Shown in pieces: positions 1 to 12,900 of a stretch of DNA of 64,000 bases (positions are counted from its first letter, which is position 1; each line of letters begins with the position of its first letter). The DNA lies in contig OX411552.1 in the NCBI GenBank assembly GCA_948146395.1, forward strand, positions 8,194,186 to 8,258,185. Reading direction: 5' to 3'. Under the pieces are notes generated by a model. It saw only the letters and a list, made by a program, of their open reading frames with translations. It was not told the DNA's origin and searched no databases. Origin of the DNA: Fragum whitleyi. Its lineage: Eukaryota; Mollusca; Bivalvia; Cardiida; Cardiidae. Position numbers and translations under genes: made by a program.

Positions 1-38
1 AATTTCATCGCAATGGCTATTTCTACAAGGGCAATTTA

Positions 39-345
39 TCACATCGTGAAAATGAAATCTCGATCAAAACTATTCCAAAATCACTCGCTCAGCGCTTAAA
101 TCATTCATTTGAAAGACTCACTCAAATATCACCGAAAAACCGGAAACGCTCTGAAAATGTTAAAAAAAGACTTGGAATAATTCAAAATTATCATTATTTC
201 AATCAAATATTTGTATGACTTAGGCTGGTGTTGATTTTTAAGCATCTGATTTGTCCGCGAAGACACACAATCTGAAAGTACATAGATTTTATTAAAGAGA
301 GGTAGCAAATTTCTTCTAAAATAAGAACTTTTTTCTAAGTACAAC
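39..345 (+). mobile_element. MITE-1, degenerate left half
   Basis: ACATCGTGAAAATGAAATC, CACTCGCTCAGCGCTTAAAT and later the AAAGAGAGGTAGC centre. The end is decayed. Confidence 0.6.
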
Positions 346-374
346 TTTTATTAGTTTAGAGTTTAGAACGTCGT

Positions 375-760
375 GCAGTTGACCAGGTAGATGTTTTCGG
401 AATAATTTCGGAAATAAATTGAATGCTAGGATGAGCAAGCATTGAGTGAAATGAAAGCGAGTTAACAAGATATGGCTAATTTATTTCATATAAATGAAAT
501 ACGTGATGTTTGACTAATTCTCTTCAGGAAAAGTCTTCTTATCGTTCTACAAGCCAATCTTTGTGTCTTGGTGAACCAATGGACTCATGAAATAATTTGA
601 TCCAGTTAAACGAAGTTGTGTAGTGAAGTGAGCGTTTTGAAGCGTTTTCAAACAATGTCAGTGAGTTTAAATGATTTGAATGAGTGGAAGGAATGCTAAG
701 AAGGAAGCGCTGGGTGAGTGATTTAGAATGAATTTGATTTGGATAGGTGTAAATTTAACG
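375..760 (-). mobile_element. MITE-1, degenerate reverse copy
   Basis: Reverse-orientation landmarks: AAATTGAATGCTAGGATGAG and GCGCTGGGTGAGTGATTTAG. The terminal repeats are worn. Confidence 0.55.
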
Positions 761-858
761 ATTTTATTGGCTTGTATTTGAAATGAATTGATAAAACATA
801 ATGTCTATCGTCTGAAACTTTACCTATCCATTTTCTTCCTTTTCCAACATCGTTCCAG

Positions 859-991
859 ATTTCCATTCCTTACAATTCCTGTGTAGGCAAGTGGAAAGTG
901 TACATCCAGACGACAACTGAGAAGAGGGATAAAAAATTCAACTACGATCCAAAAGATGGAATAACTATCTTGTTTAATCCATGGTGTACAG
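859..991 (+). CDS. Gene A exon 1 in window (end of beta-sandwich)
   Basis: Acceptor TTCCAG and donor G|GTAGGT. It encodes [16 protein letters not shown] and ends at ILFNPWCT, the typical TGase 'FNPWC' strand. It starts in phase 0 and leaves one base. It is 30 nt shorter than the equivalent exon of gene B, in the loop after the GKW strand. Confidence 0.93.
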
Positions 992-3900
992 GTAGGTATT
1001 TGTTCATATTTATCTTTCTCGATCGACTACGTCTATTAAGCGATCATTTTTTATTAAGCACCCGTTTCCAAAAATCTGAAAAAAATAGAAATAACTTGTA
1101 TAAAAACTATTGCAAATGAACCCTATCTTGCTAACACTAAAGCATATTGAGAATCTCCCATTGATATACATTATTCAATCAATTTTGTTTGTAAACGAAA
1201 CTTGTATAAAGCGATCATTTTTGTCCATCAAGACTCGTGCCATCTGATTGGAAAAAAGATTAAATTCACTTCTCGACGAATTCAAATTTGAGAAGGCAGC
1301 TATTTTGTAATCTTCCGCTCAACGCAAGAGATCTATTTCATTATAAGTTTTTTTTTTATTTTTTTTCTCTATGATATTGGATTACAAAATTGAAATGAGC
1401 ATATGATTTCATGAAGAAATGAAAACAGAAAGAAAAAGAAAAGAAAAAAAATAAGCACACATATGTATGAAAAAATTAGCTCTCAACACGTTTTTTTAAA
1501 GTAACTCGCAACGTGCAAAGCGAGTTACCATTTTAAAACTTTTGCTAAAGTTCTTGCTGATTCCACAGAAGATCTTTTCGTAATCTGATAATATGATAAA
1601 ATTTGGAATATGAAACAAATAACTCTGAATAATTCAATAAATATTTTGCAGATGACCTTGTAAGCTGCGAGTTAGACTTGAATGAGTATGTTCTGAATGA
1701 TACTGGTTTTGTGTACAAAGGTAGTGAACGCAAAGTTTATGGTGCATCTTGGGTATTTGGACAGGTCTGTTTCTTGCTTCATAAAAGCTTTTTTTACATT
1801 TGGCTTATGGGGTCCTTCTGGTGTCCTTAACCTCGCCGTGTGATACCCGTGCGGCGACATGGTTCGTTTAATGGGTTTCATGGACCGATTTTCTATTAAG
1901 AAATTCTACAATTTTGTGTGTGTGTGAATATCTCTACGAATATTTGGTTGTACTAGTTAAATATGCCTCCGACATTGTAAATAAAATCACTTGCAATTCG
2001 CAAGACCACATTGATATGTATAGATCCACAAGTTTAAGTGAGTGATCAAAGGTCAATTTTGTCTATATCTGTATAGACAAAATTGACCTTCGATCACTCA
2101 CTCTAAATTGCAGAACTATATCCCGTCGTAAATGTGTCGCAAGATCGTCGTAGGGTAACCGTTTCATGTTTTGCTGGTTATCTTTACCGCACCATCCTTA
2201 AATTTTGTTGACTGAACGCACGGTGTTTGTGTGGCGATCGCGCAATTATCTTGCGGTTACAACATGGGCACCGCTACAATTTTAGTGATAGTTTTCTAAA
2301 AACCGTTCGAATTGCACGGCATTGTGTACACATACGCCGAGGAAAATGAAAATCGGTATCAAAATATCATTTAAATGTTCACAGGCTGCGATATCGTACG
2401 GTGTCCGAGGCAAATGTAAAAAAAAGCTTTATTTATTCATCTGTATTTATTTCTTGTACAAAAATGGCTTTCCTAGTCTCAATTTTATATTGATTGGCCT
2501 TTCTTTTTCAATGATATTCAGAAACATCGCGAAATTGCCATTCATCTTAATAAAAACCATTCTAGATCACTCGATCACCGCTCCATTTAATGCATTCAAA
2601 CCGCTCACTCCTAGAACTAAAAAAAAACGCTCTGATATTGTTAAAAACTCTTCAAAACGTTCAAACAGATCGACATTTCTTTCAAATTAGTCAAGTCATT
2701 GCACGATTTCATTGGCTGGTGGTGATTTAAGCGTCTGATTTGTCCGGAAAGACACATATAGAAAAAGAACGTGAATCTTATTAAAGTAACGTGAAAAATC
2801 ATTTCCCTAGAAAATTATTCAAAACTCGCTCATTTTACCCATCCAATTCCATTCCAACTGTATTCAACTTGTCAATTTCATGATTTCACTGTAATGTTCC
2901 AATAAATTCATTTTGAGTGATCAGCGCAAAATCATTGGTAGTTCCTACATGTATACTTTAAGGCACTTGCAATTATTTTTCGCTGACCCTTTAAGCACAA
3001 TTAAAAGAGAAAAACAACTACTTTTAAATCAAACTTTTGCTTGGCTGTTTTAATTGGATGCACAGAGCTGCAATAACTTATGCATAGGATGGAGAGAGTT
3101 GGCGGAAAAAATGCAATAGTCAAACACCCTAATTTGTGTAAACAAAAGTATTAGTGGAAGTTTTAGAAATTGTCACCAAACTAAGCTTCCATGGAAATGG
3201 AATAAATAATTTCACAGAAAGGTAGTTGGGCATTCAAGATTCTGAGAGTTTAAACAAAAGAAAAAAATGACTCCGTAATTCTGCGCAGTCCGTCTAATCT
3301 GACCAGGTTCGAAAGCTTTCGCACCACCCAGATGGTCCTATTTCGAGTGACGGATCATATTTGTTATTTTCCAGTTTGCGGACAAGATCTTGGACTGTAG
3401 TCTCATGTTACTGGACAAAGGATTCAAATCAAACTTCGAGGGCTCATGGAATCCGATCAGGGTCTGCAGGATACTGGCTGCCATGGTATTATTGTTGAAT
3501 TTTCAAATCGCTGCTGTCAAAGTTAACCTAGATGAATGTAGAGTTGTTTGGGAGTCACCAAAATGCTTCCGTGGAAAACGTTTTCTTATGTTTCTCTTGT
3601 GGTAACAGTTAAGGACATTGTGAAGTTAAAGTCTATCGTCAATATGCTATAACTTACAAAGATTAACCCTTGTTATGCTGAATAAATTTTGGCTAAGAAT
3701 TTTCATCAAATCAAAGGGCAAAAAGCACTGAAAGTACCAACTGTAGGTCAATTTTTATTTGAAAAACAAAATCTATTGACAATTCTGGTTTGAAAGTGAG
3801 AAACAGGTGGTGTAGACTAACTTCAGACTGCACATGTTTGCAGGCTGATGTTTGTCTATAGCTCCTGCCAATGCAGGAATATTCCAGGTTCAGCATGACA

Positions 3901-6900
3901 AGGATTAAGTCGAATCAACAGAGGATCATCTTTGTGCGATTATAGCTTAATGTAGTTAAAACAAATCAACCTTTTCGTACTCGAATTTCAAATTTTCTTT
4001 GTTGTGTTTTGAAAGTCGCCATGTATATAGACCAACAATTTGAAGTGAGTGATCAAAGATCAATTTTACATTGAAAATGATAACAGATAAGGTTTCCCGA
4101 ACCTCACTCTTTCTTGCGGAAGTATAGTTGGTCACTAAGAAAAACAAGCGAATTATGATAAAACAGAATATAGTTCATTGACAAAAACTATACAAGTTTA
4201 TAGTCATATACAAAATATGAATTAATAAATGACAATTTCAATCACGTTTTATTACATTATGTTTCAATCATTTGAGCATCTCATTTTTTTTTGTTATTAG
4301 ATAATATTATTTATCATAATAATTATTATAAACGGTGTATTGAGGCCAAGCCGTTACTATGAGCTACTATGATAGACAGTAAGGGGAAATTCAAATGGCA
4401 GCCCGAGAGACGCGTGAGATGATGTAATAATCTAAAATTGACTGTAATATGCATGCGCAGAAAAGACATTCATGTGAACGGAGTTACCCACTGGAGGTAG
4501 TAAACAAACTTCTCATTTTTCCGCTACAATAATTAATTTACCATGAAATATCGTTATCCCATTAAGAAATGTGATAAACTCGTGCAAAATACTATATAAA
4601 ATAAGAAAAAAGTATTTGTTATTTAAAGTAATAGAGAATATTTATTTTTTTTGTAATCGAATTGTTGTGCACTATTCTCGACGCCATTTTGGAACCCAAG
4701 TAACACCGGCCTGACCCAGGATCAGAAGCGTCGAGGTTGAAAGGTTACAATGACATCACTAGTGTCGAAACCGAGGCCGTTCTGATGGAAACCCGGTTAA
4801 CTCGAGTCGAAACCGAGTCCGATATGAACTTACCCTATGATAGACAGTAATATTATTTCAATCCGCTATTTCTTGTCACAGGTGAATGAGTCAGACGACA
4901 ATGGCGTTTTGATCGGAAATTGGTCCGGAAATTATGAAGGTGGTACCCGGCCCACGGCGTGGATTGGTAGTAAAAATATTCTCAGAGATTATTATGATAC
5001 AATGGAACCAGTCAAATATGGACAGTGTTGGGTGTTTTCCGGTGTTCTCACGACAGGTCAGCACTGCGTTCAGGATGACAAAACGGTGCAAACAGTTAGC
5101 CAATTATACCCCGCTTTGCACGCAAGTGCACGTGCAAAGCGGGGTATAATTGGCTAACTTTTTGCACCGTTTTGTCATCCTGAACACAGGCCAGTTTTAT
5201 TTTGTTAAACTGAAATAATTTTAGATTGTTTTAATGATTTCCGTGCATTCTGATTGGCTCAAAAATGGTTTTATTTCTAAATGAAAACAATTCTGAGTAC
5301 GCAGCCGTTTTAAGCTTCCACAGAAAGTAGTCCAGTAAGAAATTGATTTCAATATTGACGAATCTTACATTTTTGCTTCATGCTTTCATTATTGATGAAT
5401 CTTACACTTTTGCTTCATGATATTAAATTATAAGACATGAAGAGAGTATTTGTTTATCTTATGGAGGTATGAAACTAAAAACCTTTAATCACACTCATGT
5501 ATGAATCCTCTTTGTGTATTCATTCAGTGTATTTAGGTTTTTAGCTTCATACCTCCTTGAAATTAACATATACTCTCTTAGTCTCTTAGAAATAAAAAAA
5601 AAAATAAATAATTCTAAAGATGATGACGATATATGTGAAACGTCACGCGAAAAAAGACCTTTAGGGGTAGTGCGTAAAGTGTCGACCCCAGTCAGAGTTT
5701 GAGGACTGCGCAGGCTGACTGGGTCGAATCTTTTCAATCTCGGCTACTTTTCTGTATCTAAAATAATCATTCTGCCTTTCTGTATAAGAATTCTAGAAAT
5801 GCGACTTCTGGTTTATCGATGCGGGACTGAACCTCTTTTTCAAAACTTCTCAGACGGTCCCTTTTCGCATGACGGGACACTATTTTCCAAACTAATGACG
5901 GTATGCCACTAAAGACCTAATCACACAGCTTGATTTGGCTGTTAGTTTATTAACCATCTCCTCATATAATATAAATCGCTTCCGTGAAGCAAAGGCCTAA
6001 AACATACCTGTATCTACAGTTAGTTACATCGTGAAATTGACATTCATCTCGATCAAAATCATTCTAAATCGCTCACTCAGCGCTCCATTCACTTGTTCCA
6101 AACACTCACTCAAACCATTCAAAAACGCTCAAAATGACTAAAAAAAATAAGATCTACAACTACCTTCAAAATCAATTAAACAAGAACAAAATCGCGATTT
6201 CACTGATATAATAGAAATTGAAAACGTCTGATTGGTTCTTGAAGAAATAGGAAGCTATTTAAAGAACTTCAATGCATATTTGATTAAAGGGAGGTAATAC
6301 TTATCGCAAATTTTGTTCATCCTGAACAAAATTTTCGATATAGGATTACCTCCCATTCAATTCACTCAAAACTCGCTCCACACACTCATTCAATTTCATT
6401 CCAAATTCATTCCAAAATCATTCACCTTGTCTATTTCACGATGTTGTTAACTGTATTGCACCATGGTTGTTAGGGAACTATTTTCCGCGAAAGCCCCAAA
6501 ACTAGTTGATTATTCATAATTGATTTTCATAGGGTCATAAACCCAACTTTTAAACCATTAAGAATGCAACAATTTTGACGAACACAACTAGAATTAAGTT
6601 ATTTAATGACTAAACTATAGACTGAATTGAAAGAAACTGTTTACATAAATTGGATTGATTGTATGCTGAAAACCTCATAGACGTTAGGATAGTGGACCCG
6701 TAATAATTCCGCAACGTTTCAGAATTAATGAACTTTAGCAGTGTTAGCCGAGGTTTCATTATGACTTCCGAAATGTTGCGGAACTATTACGGCTCCACTA
6801 CCTAAAGAAAAAACCCAATGATTACTTCTGACACAATTTTTTTCACACTTTTCCACAGCCGAATTCATTCCACTATTCAAAAGCATCACTATTTAACAGT

Positions 6901-9900
6901 ATCAAAAGTTTGGGACCGGTTTAGACTGGAATTTATAATGTGCGATATGTTGTAAGAACCTTGTTAAAACTGGAATCTGGGTTGACGAATGAGGGCTTTG
7001 TCATTTCTATCACGAGGCTACAAATTCGATACCGGGTGCAGGAATCTAGAATTATAAAAACAAAGTTGGCTCTCTTTATCTTATATTATGTGGTAATCTT
7101 TTTGTACCTAAGTTGCTTTGATGTAATAGAGAGGAAAAGAAAGCTTACCCTTACAGTAAAATAAAGTATAAAATCGACATGGTAAATTAATGATCCTTGA
7201 ATTGTTGGAATAACTAAGTTTTGAACGAAATCAAAGGGGTGCAATGACATATCCAAATGAACGAAATGAGCGATAGTCTTTTACCTCTTTTGATAAAACC
7301 CACTTACTGTTTTTTTCTATAAATGAGTCCTTCCGCTCATCCAATTTCATTCTACACTCATTTAAAACTTATTCACCTTGTAAATTTCACGATGTTGTCA
7401 GCTATAATGATTGTCAAATTATCCACGTTACAGTATGCAGAGCCCTCGGGATTCCCTGCAGATCAGTGACAAACTTTAGCTCCGCCCACGACGTGGATAA
7501 GACCATCACCATTGATACATATTACGTTGATTCAGAGGTGTATAAGTTTGATACCAATGATTCCTGTTGGTAAGTCGAATTACAGTGCCGTTAGTCTTTT
7601 CCCGTTTTTATACAGAAAGTAACATCGTGAAATTGACATTAACATCGATTCTAAATCGCTCACTCAGTGCTCCATCCAATCATAATCCGCCGTCATAGAG
7701 CGTCGGACTGTCAGTCGAAAGGTCCCGGGTTCGATTGCCGACGGCGGCACTCACCCTTACTTGTCTCTCAAGCATTTTAGGGTCTCTGCAAATGATAAGG
7801 CCCGAAAAAAGTGAATTGGCGCTATTATTGCATACATAGAACAAATATAGTATTTATTTAAACAGAGATTGTTTCATAAGAACGCTTTGAAACTAGATCA
7901 AAACCCACTTATGTGCTGCCAAAATTGCGTTTTGTATTGCATGGTCATTTTTGTTTATACCGACGTAGCTTGGTAAATTTATTATGTCAGTAAACTTAAA
8001 GCGAGAATAGGAAAAATGTCTTCATTCAAACTGATAAAGTGAATGGGCCGGGGGTTAACGGCACGTGAATTTACTTATCAATCCACGTTTACTCTCGTAA
8101 AACGAGTTTAGTTTTTAAATTTCAGGAACTTCCATGTTTGGAATGAAGCATATATAATTTTGAAATTTCAGGAAGTTCCATGTTTGGAATGAAGCATATT
8201 TAATTTTGAAATTTCAGGAACTTCCATGTCTGGAATGAAGTATATTTTGCCCGGCCAGATCTACCGTCCGGTTTCGATGGTTGGCAGGCAATCGATTCAA
8301 CGCCACAGGAGCTCAGTGACGGTATGTTGATCATTGGTTGAATTTTAAGGTTTAAGAATGTTACTGGTGTATGATTTGTTTAATATAATTGATAATTTTG
8401 TAACAATCTCAAATTAGTCGGCCTTTTGTCTATTTTAGCTTGCCATTCTCTTTATATTCCATTGCATTCGATGACCTAATGATACCGTGATTAAATAACC
8501 GGATGTGAACACGTTGAAAAGGCCTTTGCATCGGCTTGTTTTAGCTCAGTAAACTTGGCTTATGCAGCTCGGACTTTTTCGTAAGCTGGAAAGTCAATCG
8601 TGAACTCTCGGCGATTCTACGGAATAGGGCTCGGGAATAAAGAAGGCACAGCCATGAAAGCGCGTCATATCACACGTGCGTTTATATGACATCACAAACA
8701 TTAATTTGGCTTTGCGAAAAATAAATTAAACGAAAAGTAAATTTCGGCAATTTATAATTTGTTAAAACACCCAGTGTTTTACTGCGTTTGGTTTTTAAAT
8801 AATAACTTGACTTAGCGATCTTCACAGAAGATCGGCAAACATTAAAGCATTTTCTTCTTCATGAGTATTTGCCAAAGTACCACCAGAAGCCGAATTACCT
8901 TGAAAAGGATAAAAAAGATTACTACGCTTACGTCCTAGGTATTTTACAGATTACGGAATATCCCGAGCGACGTTCCGGATGCTGGAATGCAGGCATATAG
9001 CAATGTCGTTTAATTCTAAAATACTGACATGTGGGTTATTTTGGGTTACAGGAGCTAGTCTCTTTGTAGGTGAAGGGAAGCCGCAAATAACAATAAATAT
9101 GCAAATATAACGACTGATTGATTGAATGGAGTTTAACGCCGCTTTCAACATTATTTCAGTTATATCGCGACGGCTGGAGCACCTAACAATAGTTTCCTGG
9201 TAATTCTCTAACCAGTACAACCACCACATCCTTTTCTAGCCTCCAGCTGCTATCTCACATAGGTCTACGATTATCAACCCATTGGTGAGAGACAAATAGT
9301 CGGAAAGAATGAGTGCCGCCGTCGGCGATCGAACCTGGGATCTCTAGATTCATAGTCCGACGCGCTACCAACTGCGCTATGACGCCGGCTTGCAAATATA
9401 ACGAAATATCTCCCCTGACAAAAATTGTTTTTAACCAGTGTTTAGTGTACATGTAGCATATATACGTCTTTTTGTGACAGATATTTACACGTGCGGACCA
9501 GCATCCATCACTGCTATTCGGGAAGGACGTGTCGACTTTCTGTATGATACTGGTTTCGTGTTTTCTGAGGTGAACGGTGACAGAGTCTCGTGGAACTGGG
9601 TACCAGGACAGGGATGGCAACAGGGGACCATCAGAAAAAATGCGTAAGTGCTGACGAGTGAAAATTTGGATTGTTTCCCAATGAGGGATATCAGTTGGTT
9701 ATCTCCCTTGAAATACTCCCAAAGGAGGAAGGGTCCAGATCAGTGGTTAACTTGGGTTTTATCCTTAATTTCTTTGCACTGTAAGATTTAAAGATAAGCT
9801 CTAAATCAAATATTGCGCAATTTATAAGATACATTTGACGTAAAATAAATATTTATTTTCTTCTTTGGTATTGAAAACTGTATCTCAATTACGAATTGCA

Positions 9901-12900
9901 TTAATAAGTATTTTGTATTTACATAAATAAAATTCGCAACTTCCCCTAAGAAACTATGGATAAAATCCAAGGAAAATTTCCAAAAGAAGTGACCTCAAGG
10001 GAATTTTCTTCCGGAGGTCATTGTATGGTAAAAGTAGATTCTTTAGAAAAAGTAGTGCGACATGAAAACATTAAGAGTAAAATAGTAACCCGTGTGCTCG
10101 TATTTGGTCTTTTCACCTAGTTTTCATCTCTTCTTTGATTTAACGCTTGATTTGACCTCTGTGTACGATTTCCTTTGCGAAAGGACGGATAACGGGTGGG
10201 GGTCGTGTCCTCTTCATAGGCGGAAAAAAACGGTACCTCTACTTAAGCTTCGGTACCCAAAAAGTTGAGGGGAGTTTCCCGAGTTTTTTTTTTCTTTTTT
10301 TCACTTTAAGGTAGGACATTGAACGAAGATGAAGGGCTAGAGAGGTCAAAGGTCAAACCTTTCTGTGGAACCGACCACAGCACCGAAAAAGAGTGCAATT
10401 TTATATAGAACAAGAAGGCCCCATATCCGTTGGGGTCACTCCAAAAGGACCGCTTACGATTTTGGAACATCTCCGATTTAATCCACAGAGCAAACAAGGG
10501 AGATAATACACTAAAGTCTCCCATTGTCTCCGAAAAAGAGAAGGATTTTTCCAGAAAGAAGATTCTATATTTTAAATAAACTTGAACTAGCTGTAGGCAC
10601 GACGATTAGGTCGTCCCATCTCCGCTAGCCAAGGGTGATGCCCACTGCGTGTTTTATTCACGTAGTGGGCATCACCCTTGGCCAGCGAAGATGGGTCGCC
10701 CCGATCTGTTTAATGTCTATTACTGGTAAATTACAGTTAAATGTTTGAGGGATATGTTATGAGGGTCAAGAGGCTGGGCCAGCGGTCCACCAACTCATCA
10801 TTCCCGACTTGTTTTCTCCAACAAATACATTTGTAGGTTAATAATCGTAGACCTATTGGAATAGCAACTGGAGGCTAGGAAAAGATATAATGTAGTGAGA
10901 AAAATACCAGTAATCGATTGTTAGGTGCTCTAGCCTCTGTGATATATCTGGAAGATTCTTAAAAGTGGCATAAAACCTAATTCAAACAAACATTCAATCA
11001 ATTCGAATATTTTTTTTGTTGGTTTTTCATAGCAGAGATTTCGTATAGGTTTATGCATCTTGTAGGATGATTGGAAAGAAGCTCTGATCGAGCGAAGGAA
11101 GATTTTGTGAAAGATGAGTGTCAAATTGAAAATGTTATAAATTCTTTTGCTTCTAATTCTGCTAGGATTTTAACTCGGCTGTTTTCGGATAAAACCCGCG
11201 TTATTAATAAAACTTTGTGTCGTCGTCGGTGTCATTGTCTTCATTGTTGTTGTTGTCGTCGTCGTAAAGCAAAAACATTGACATTTTGTGGTGTCTCTGG
11301 TTCCACTGAAGGTATTCGCTTGAAACTTGTTCACACATGTTCACCACGAAAAGAGCAACATAGAAAACTATTTTATCAAGGGAATAACTCTACATGCATT
11401 TAGTGCAAAATATGCACCTATTTTGACGTAGATTTCCAATACCATACAATACCATTCAGAAATCATCAGCCGGGCGTAGGCACCCTAAGACGGGATCTTA
11501 TCTATGAAATAAGATTGTTTTGTTAATTGTTTGATAGAGTTGGGAAGAAAATCAGTGCCAAGAAAGCGGAACATGTGGAGATGACCGGTAATCGTTGGCG
11601 CATGCGCGAACTAAGTAAAAAGATGAGGGACGATCTGACGAACTTCTACAAGTACGCTGAAGGTTTGTAATATAGGGTTTATTCACGTTTTTGAGCGCGT
11701 TAACATTTGCAGAAACCCGAAAAATGATTAAACGCCCGAGTACTTCGCACTCGGACGTTAATGCATTTTATGGGTCTCTGCAAATGTTATCGCCCCCAAA
11801 AACGTGAAATGGTGGTACTATTGCATAAATGAAAGGCTAGAGTATCTTTAATTCAGCAAAGATTGCGAAATAATTCATAGAAACGCTTCAAAACGAGTCA
11901 CAAACCTACGAAAACGCCGGCTTAAACGCGACATACATTGCATCATCACTTTTGTTTATACCGCCATTGCTTGGTGAATTCATGACGTCACGAAATTTTA
12001 CGCGGGAAATGGATCGACGTCTTTAGTTACGCTTTAAATGAACGTAAATAAAGAATATGTTTGACGCATTTTACTTATCAATATGCACACTCGTCAAAAT
12101 CGAACCTTTTGTGTATCATTAACAAAATGAATTGATTTATATTAACAAATGTTGCAGAAAAAAAAGTTTCATTAATTTCGATAAGCTGTTAAGGCCCAAG
12201 ATCGAGGATATTTTAGTATAGTAACAGCGCTTGAATTTACTGTTACACGTTTTCTCCTGTTAAAGCCCGGGTTTGTCCGTTAACGTATGCCCGTAATGAA
12301 CCGTAAACGCACATTTTATGCAATAATATTTTTTCATAAATAAGTCATACACTAGGGAGAAAAAGAAACCCAGGGTATATACATACAGAGATATTTCTTT
12401 CATATCTTGATTAAGAATAATCAAATTCAACCAAATTCTTACATTGCCAATTTTCTAACCATACAAAATTTGAATATCACAAAATCCCAAACCATGGACA
12501 TGTAATGAGGGTAAATGCCCTAATGTGAGAATCTCTTTTAGGATGAGAAAACTTAGTTTGACTAAGATTATTTATCGTTTATTATATTACACACACTTAG
12601 TTATCGCAAAGGTTTATGTCATTTTATAATAGAATATCAAATTTGTGCTCATAGATAACAGAATTTATTAAACTCGTCATCTCAAACAGATAAAAACTCG
12701 ACAAAGCCTCTTCTTTTATCTGTTTATAGATGACTCGTTTATTGAATTAGGTATTCAATGACCCCTCATTCAATATTTTCATGCCATATCACTTCCAGAC
12801 AGAAGTTTGAACTTCAATCCAGAGCCAATGGAAGTTATGATTTTGTTTTCCATTTTAAGGCTCTAAAGAGGAAAGAAGGGCCGTAGAGCTTGCTGGCAGG

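Noticed and set aside
9255..9647. Minus-strand 121-codon frame and plus-strand frame over exon A7
   Set aside because: The minus frame spans a SINE and is antisense to exon A7. The plus frame is exon A7 read out into introns.
11071..11403. 110-codon Arg/Cys-rich ORF in gene A intron 7
   Set aside because: It is low complexity from TTG/TCG repeats, inside an intron, with no splice or family support.
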